Below are positions 7,709-9,007 of a stretch of 9,007 nucleotides of DNA, piece by piece. The position numbers and the translations under genes were made by a program. Every line of letters starts with the position of its first letter. Position 1 is the stretch's first letter. Source of the stretch: Methylomonas sp. (GTDB taxonomy: Bacteria > Pseudomonadota > Gammaproteobacteria > Methylococcales > Methylomonadaceae); the NCBI GenBank assembly GCA_026989715.1, contig JALSIU010000330.1, positions 1 to 9,007 of the forward strand, in the 5' to 3' direction. The notes under the pieces were generated by a model. That model worked only from the letters and a program-made list of their open reading frames with translations, ran no database searches and had not been told where the DNA came from.

Positions 7709-8317
7709 TTAAGCCACCTTATTCGCTTTTAAACGCTTTTGTTTAGTGCTTTTAGCACGCACCACCCCTGCACGCTCTAAGTCAGATAAATAAATACGAA
7801 TTTTACGGATATTTTGTTGTGCTTGGGGAATCAACACCTTATCAAACAGGTTGACACGTTGTGTGACTTTTTTAACCGCATCGCTGAGTATCTCGACACG
7901 CTGTGCTGCAATTTGTTGTTGCAATTTTAAGTGCAACATTAATTTTAACTGTACCACCAACTGATCCACCCAATGCGGCTCAGTAAATAATGAATACGCT
8001 TGTACATCAATATTCAGTGCGTTTAAAACAGGTAAATGCACACCCACCAAGTTTTCCTCAAGCACATCAACCTGTACAACCTTAACCAAATTTTGCACAT
8101 GAATACTTTTATCAGCCAGCATCGGTAGCATGGCGGCCGATTTTTGATAACACTGTTTAATTTCAAGTTCCGTTTGTTGCAAATGCGCTAACGCTTTTTT
8201 CCGCTCCACTGCCAATTGCTGACGTTTTAAATCTAAAGAAGGCAAAAATTGCTTAAAACGCTTTAGCTTTGCACTTTCTTTGCTCAACGATGCTTTACTA
8301 TAAGCCAGCCTAGCCAT
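7709..8317 (-). CDS. atpD: V-type ATPase subunit D (central rotor shaft)
   Basis: Subunit D is the long coiled-coil shaft that turns inside the A3B3 head and transmits rotation to the K ring; it is the functional counterpart of F-type gamma. The 202 residues are highly helical and rich in K, Q and L. There is an N-terminal helix (about 8-60), a middle part (about 70-115) and a C-terminal helix (about 118-185). The family signature near the C-terminus is clear: RVNLFDKVLIP (154-164) followed by QNIRKIRIYLSDLERA (168-183) and a lysine/arginine-rich tail. Length is within the usual 200-220. The ATG overlaps the stop of subunit B by one base (TAATG), so translation is probably coupled. It must not be confused with F-type AtpD, which is the beta subunit. 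Confidence 0.93.
   Translation of the reverse strand: MARLAYSKASLSKESAKLKRFKQFLPSLDLKRQQLAVERKKALAHLQQTELEIKQCYQKSAAMLPMLADKSIHVQNLVKVVQVDVLEENLVGVHLPVLNALNIDVQAYSLFTEPHWVDQLVVQLKLMLHLKLQQQIAAQRVEILSDAVKKVTQRVNLFDKVLIPQAQQNIRKIRIYLSDLERAGVVRAKSTKQKRLKANKVA
7714..7720 (-). promoter_or_regulatory. ribosome binding site of subunit I
   Basis: AAGGTGG (minus strand), a near-consensus Shine-Dalgarno inside the last codons of subunit D, ends 6 bases before the ATG at 7707. Together with the TAAAATG stop-start junction it fixes the start of subunit I. Confidence 0.65.
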
Positions 8318-9007
8318 TAGCCGGGCTCTTTAATAGTTGGAAAATACTTATCAACCAAAACCTGCTTCATCAACAATTCACCTGCATCAAAACACTCTGC
8401 TAATGTCTGCCAACATAAATCTAATGCCTCATCTAGTGGAATAGACACATCCAAACGCATAAAGCGTTTTCTAAATAATTCACCAAATTTTAATAATTTT
8501 TCATCAAAGCGTGACAAATCAAAAGCCATCGCTTGCTTTTGTTCCGCTTCTGTTGCTCCGGAATAAAAACGAATCATGGTATTCATAATTTGCGCATGAT
8601 CTTCGCGTGTTTCTGAACCAATCACATGCTGTTTTAAACGCGATAAAGAACCGAATGGATCCAGCATATTGTCATGTAAATAAAACTGACCTTCAGTAAT
8701 GTAACCGGTATTATCCGGCACAGGGTGCGTCACATCGCCACCAGGCATTGTGGTCACCGTTAAAATAGTGACCGACCCTGCCGCATCATAATCACAGGCT
8801 TTTTCATAACGACGCGCCAACTGGGAATACAAATCCCCCATATAACCACGATTCGCCGGCACTCGTTCCATAGAAATACCGACTTCTTTCATGGCATCGG
8901 CATAAGCTGTCATATCCGTTGCCAAAACCAAAACACGCTTGCCCTCTTCTACTGCAAAACGCTCGGCAACAGCCAGTGCCATATCTAAAACCAATAAACG
9001 CTCCACA
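8317..9007 (-). CDS. atpB: V-type ATPase subunit B, C-terminal part (cut by window end)
   Basis: Subunit B is the nucleotide-binding but non-catalytic subunit of the A3B3 head. The window holds the last 229 codons plus one base; a full family member is about 430-460, so roughly the N-terminal half is missing. The first visible codon (GTG, 9006-9004) is internal and is not the start. Recognisable segments, numbered from it, are MERVPANRGYMGDLYSQLARRYEKA (46-70), GSVTILTVTTMPGGDVTHPVPDNTGYITEGQ (77-107) and DPFGSLSRLKQ (116-126, around the conserved SLSRL). 'TREDH' lies at 133-137. The wording 'ANRGY...DPFGSLSRLKQ' and the end 'LVDKYFP' resemble chlamydial AtpB as I remember it, more than the archaeal or enterococcal B (which has PPINVLPSLSRL). 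The catalytic subunit A is expected upstream, beyond the window. Confidence 0.94.
   Translation of the reverse strand, partial: VERLLVLDMALAVAERFAVEEGKRVLVLATDMTAYADAMKEVGISMERVPANRGYMGDLYSQLARRYEKACDYDAAGSVTILTVTTMPGGDVTHPVPDNTGYITEGQFYLHDNMLDPFGSLSRLKQHVIGSETREDHAQIMNTMIRFYSGATEAEQKQAMAFDLSRFDEKLLKFGELFRKRFMRLDVSIPLDEALDLCWQTLAECFDAGELLMKQVLVDKYFPTIKEPG

Noticed and set aside
8317..9006. GTG at 9006 as the start of subunit B
   Set aside because: The homology begins in the middle of the nucleotide-binding domain and the frame is open at the window end, so this is an internal valine codon of a truncated gene.
5459..9007. F-type or N-type (Na+ F-type) ATPase operon
   Set aside because: The K subunit has two duplicated hairpins, subunit I is a large a-type stator, and B and D carry V-type signatures. 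None is F-type.
1..9007. A previously undescribed defence or mobile system
   Set aside because: Every long frame belongs to a known family, gaps are about 100 bp or less, and there are no direct-repeat arrays, integrase or transposase genes, tRNAs or att-like repeats that I can see.

Overview
This window reads almost entirely on the minus strand. It carries seven genes: two are cut by the window ends and five are complete. Codon use and protein sequences look uniform, with a moderately AT-rich composition (roughly 40-45% GC by eye, not computed). The block pepA-holC-valS is the classic gammaproteobacterial order, and the ValRS, PepA and HolC sequences fit that class. Next to it lies the distal half of a V/A-type ATPase operon, which most Gammaproteobacteria lack. 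The combination would fit a gammaproteobacterium of the Thiotrichales/Beggiatoaceae kind, but that placement is a guess from memory and not shown by the sequence.

In the direction of transcription (high to low coordinates), the window opens with the C-terminal half of V-type ATPase subunit B (8317-9007). Subunits D (7709-8317), I (5908-7707) and K (5459-5908) follow. Junctions are one-base TAATG overlaps (B/D, I/K) or a one-base gap (D/I), so these are one polycistronic, probably translationally coupled unit. The order B-D-I-K is that of the compact V-ATPase operons of chlamydiae and spirochaetes. Subunits A and E, if present, would lie beyond base 9007. B and D form part of the soluble head and central stalk. 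K is the ion-carrying membrane ring and I is the membrane stator with the ion half-channels.

A gap of about 100 bp with a clear TATAAT box separates subunit K from pepA (3863-5356, leucyl aminopeptidase). Next come holC (3328-3762, DNA polymerase III chi subunit), valS (431-3241, valyl-tRNA synthetase) and, 22 bp further on, the first 136 codons of an HDOD-domain protein (1-408) that runs off the left end. The intergenic gaps are all about 100 bp or less. One, between pepA and holC, holds a small inverted repeat that may be part of a dispersed repeat.

I found no RNA gene, insertion sequence, CRISPR array or phage gene. I see no truly novel system. The most notable item is the V-ATPase operon set against a conserved gammaproteobacterial housekeeping block, with a K subunit that keeps a full set of polar ion-binding residues.
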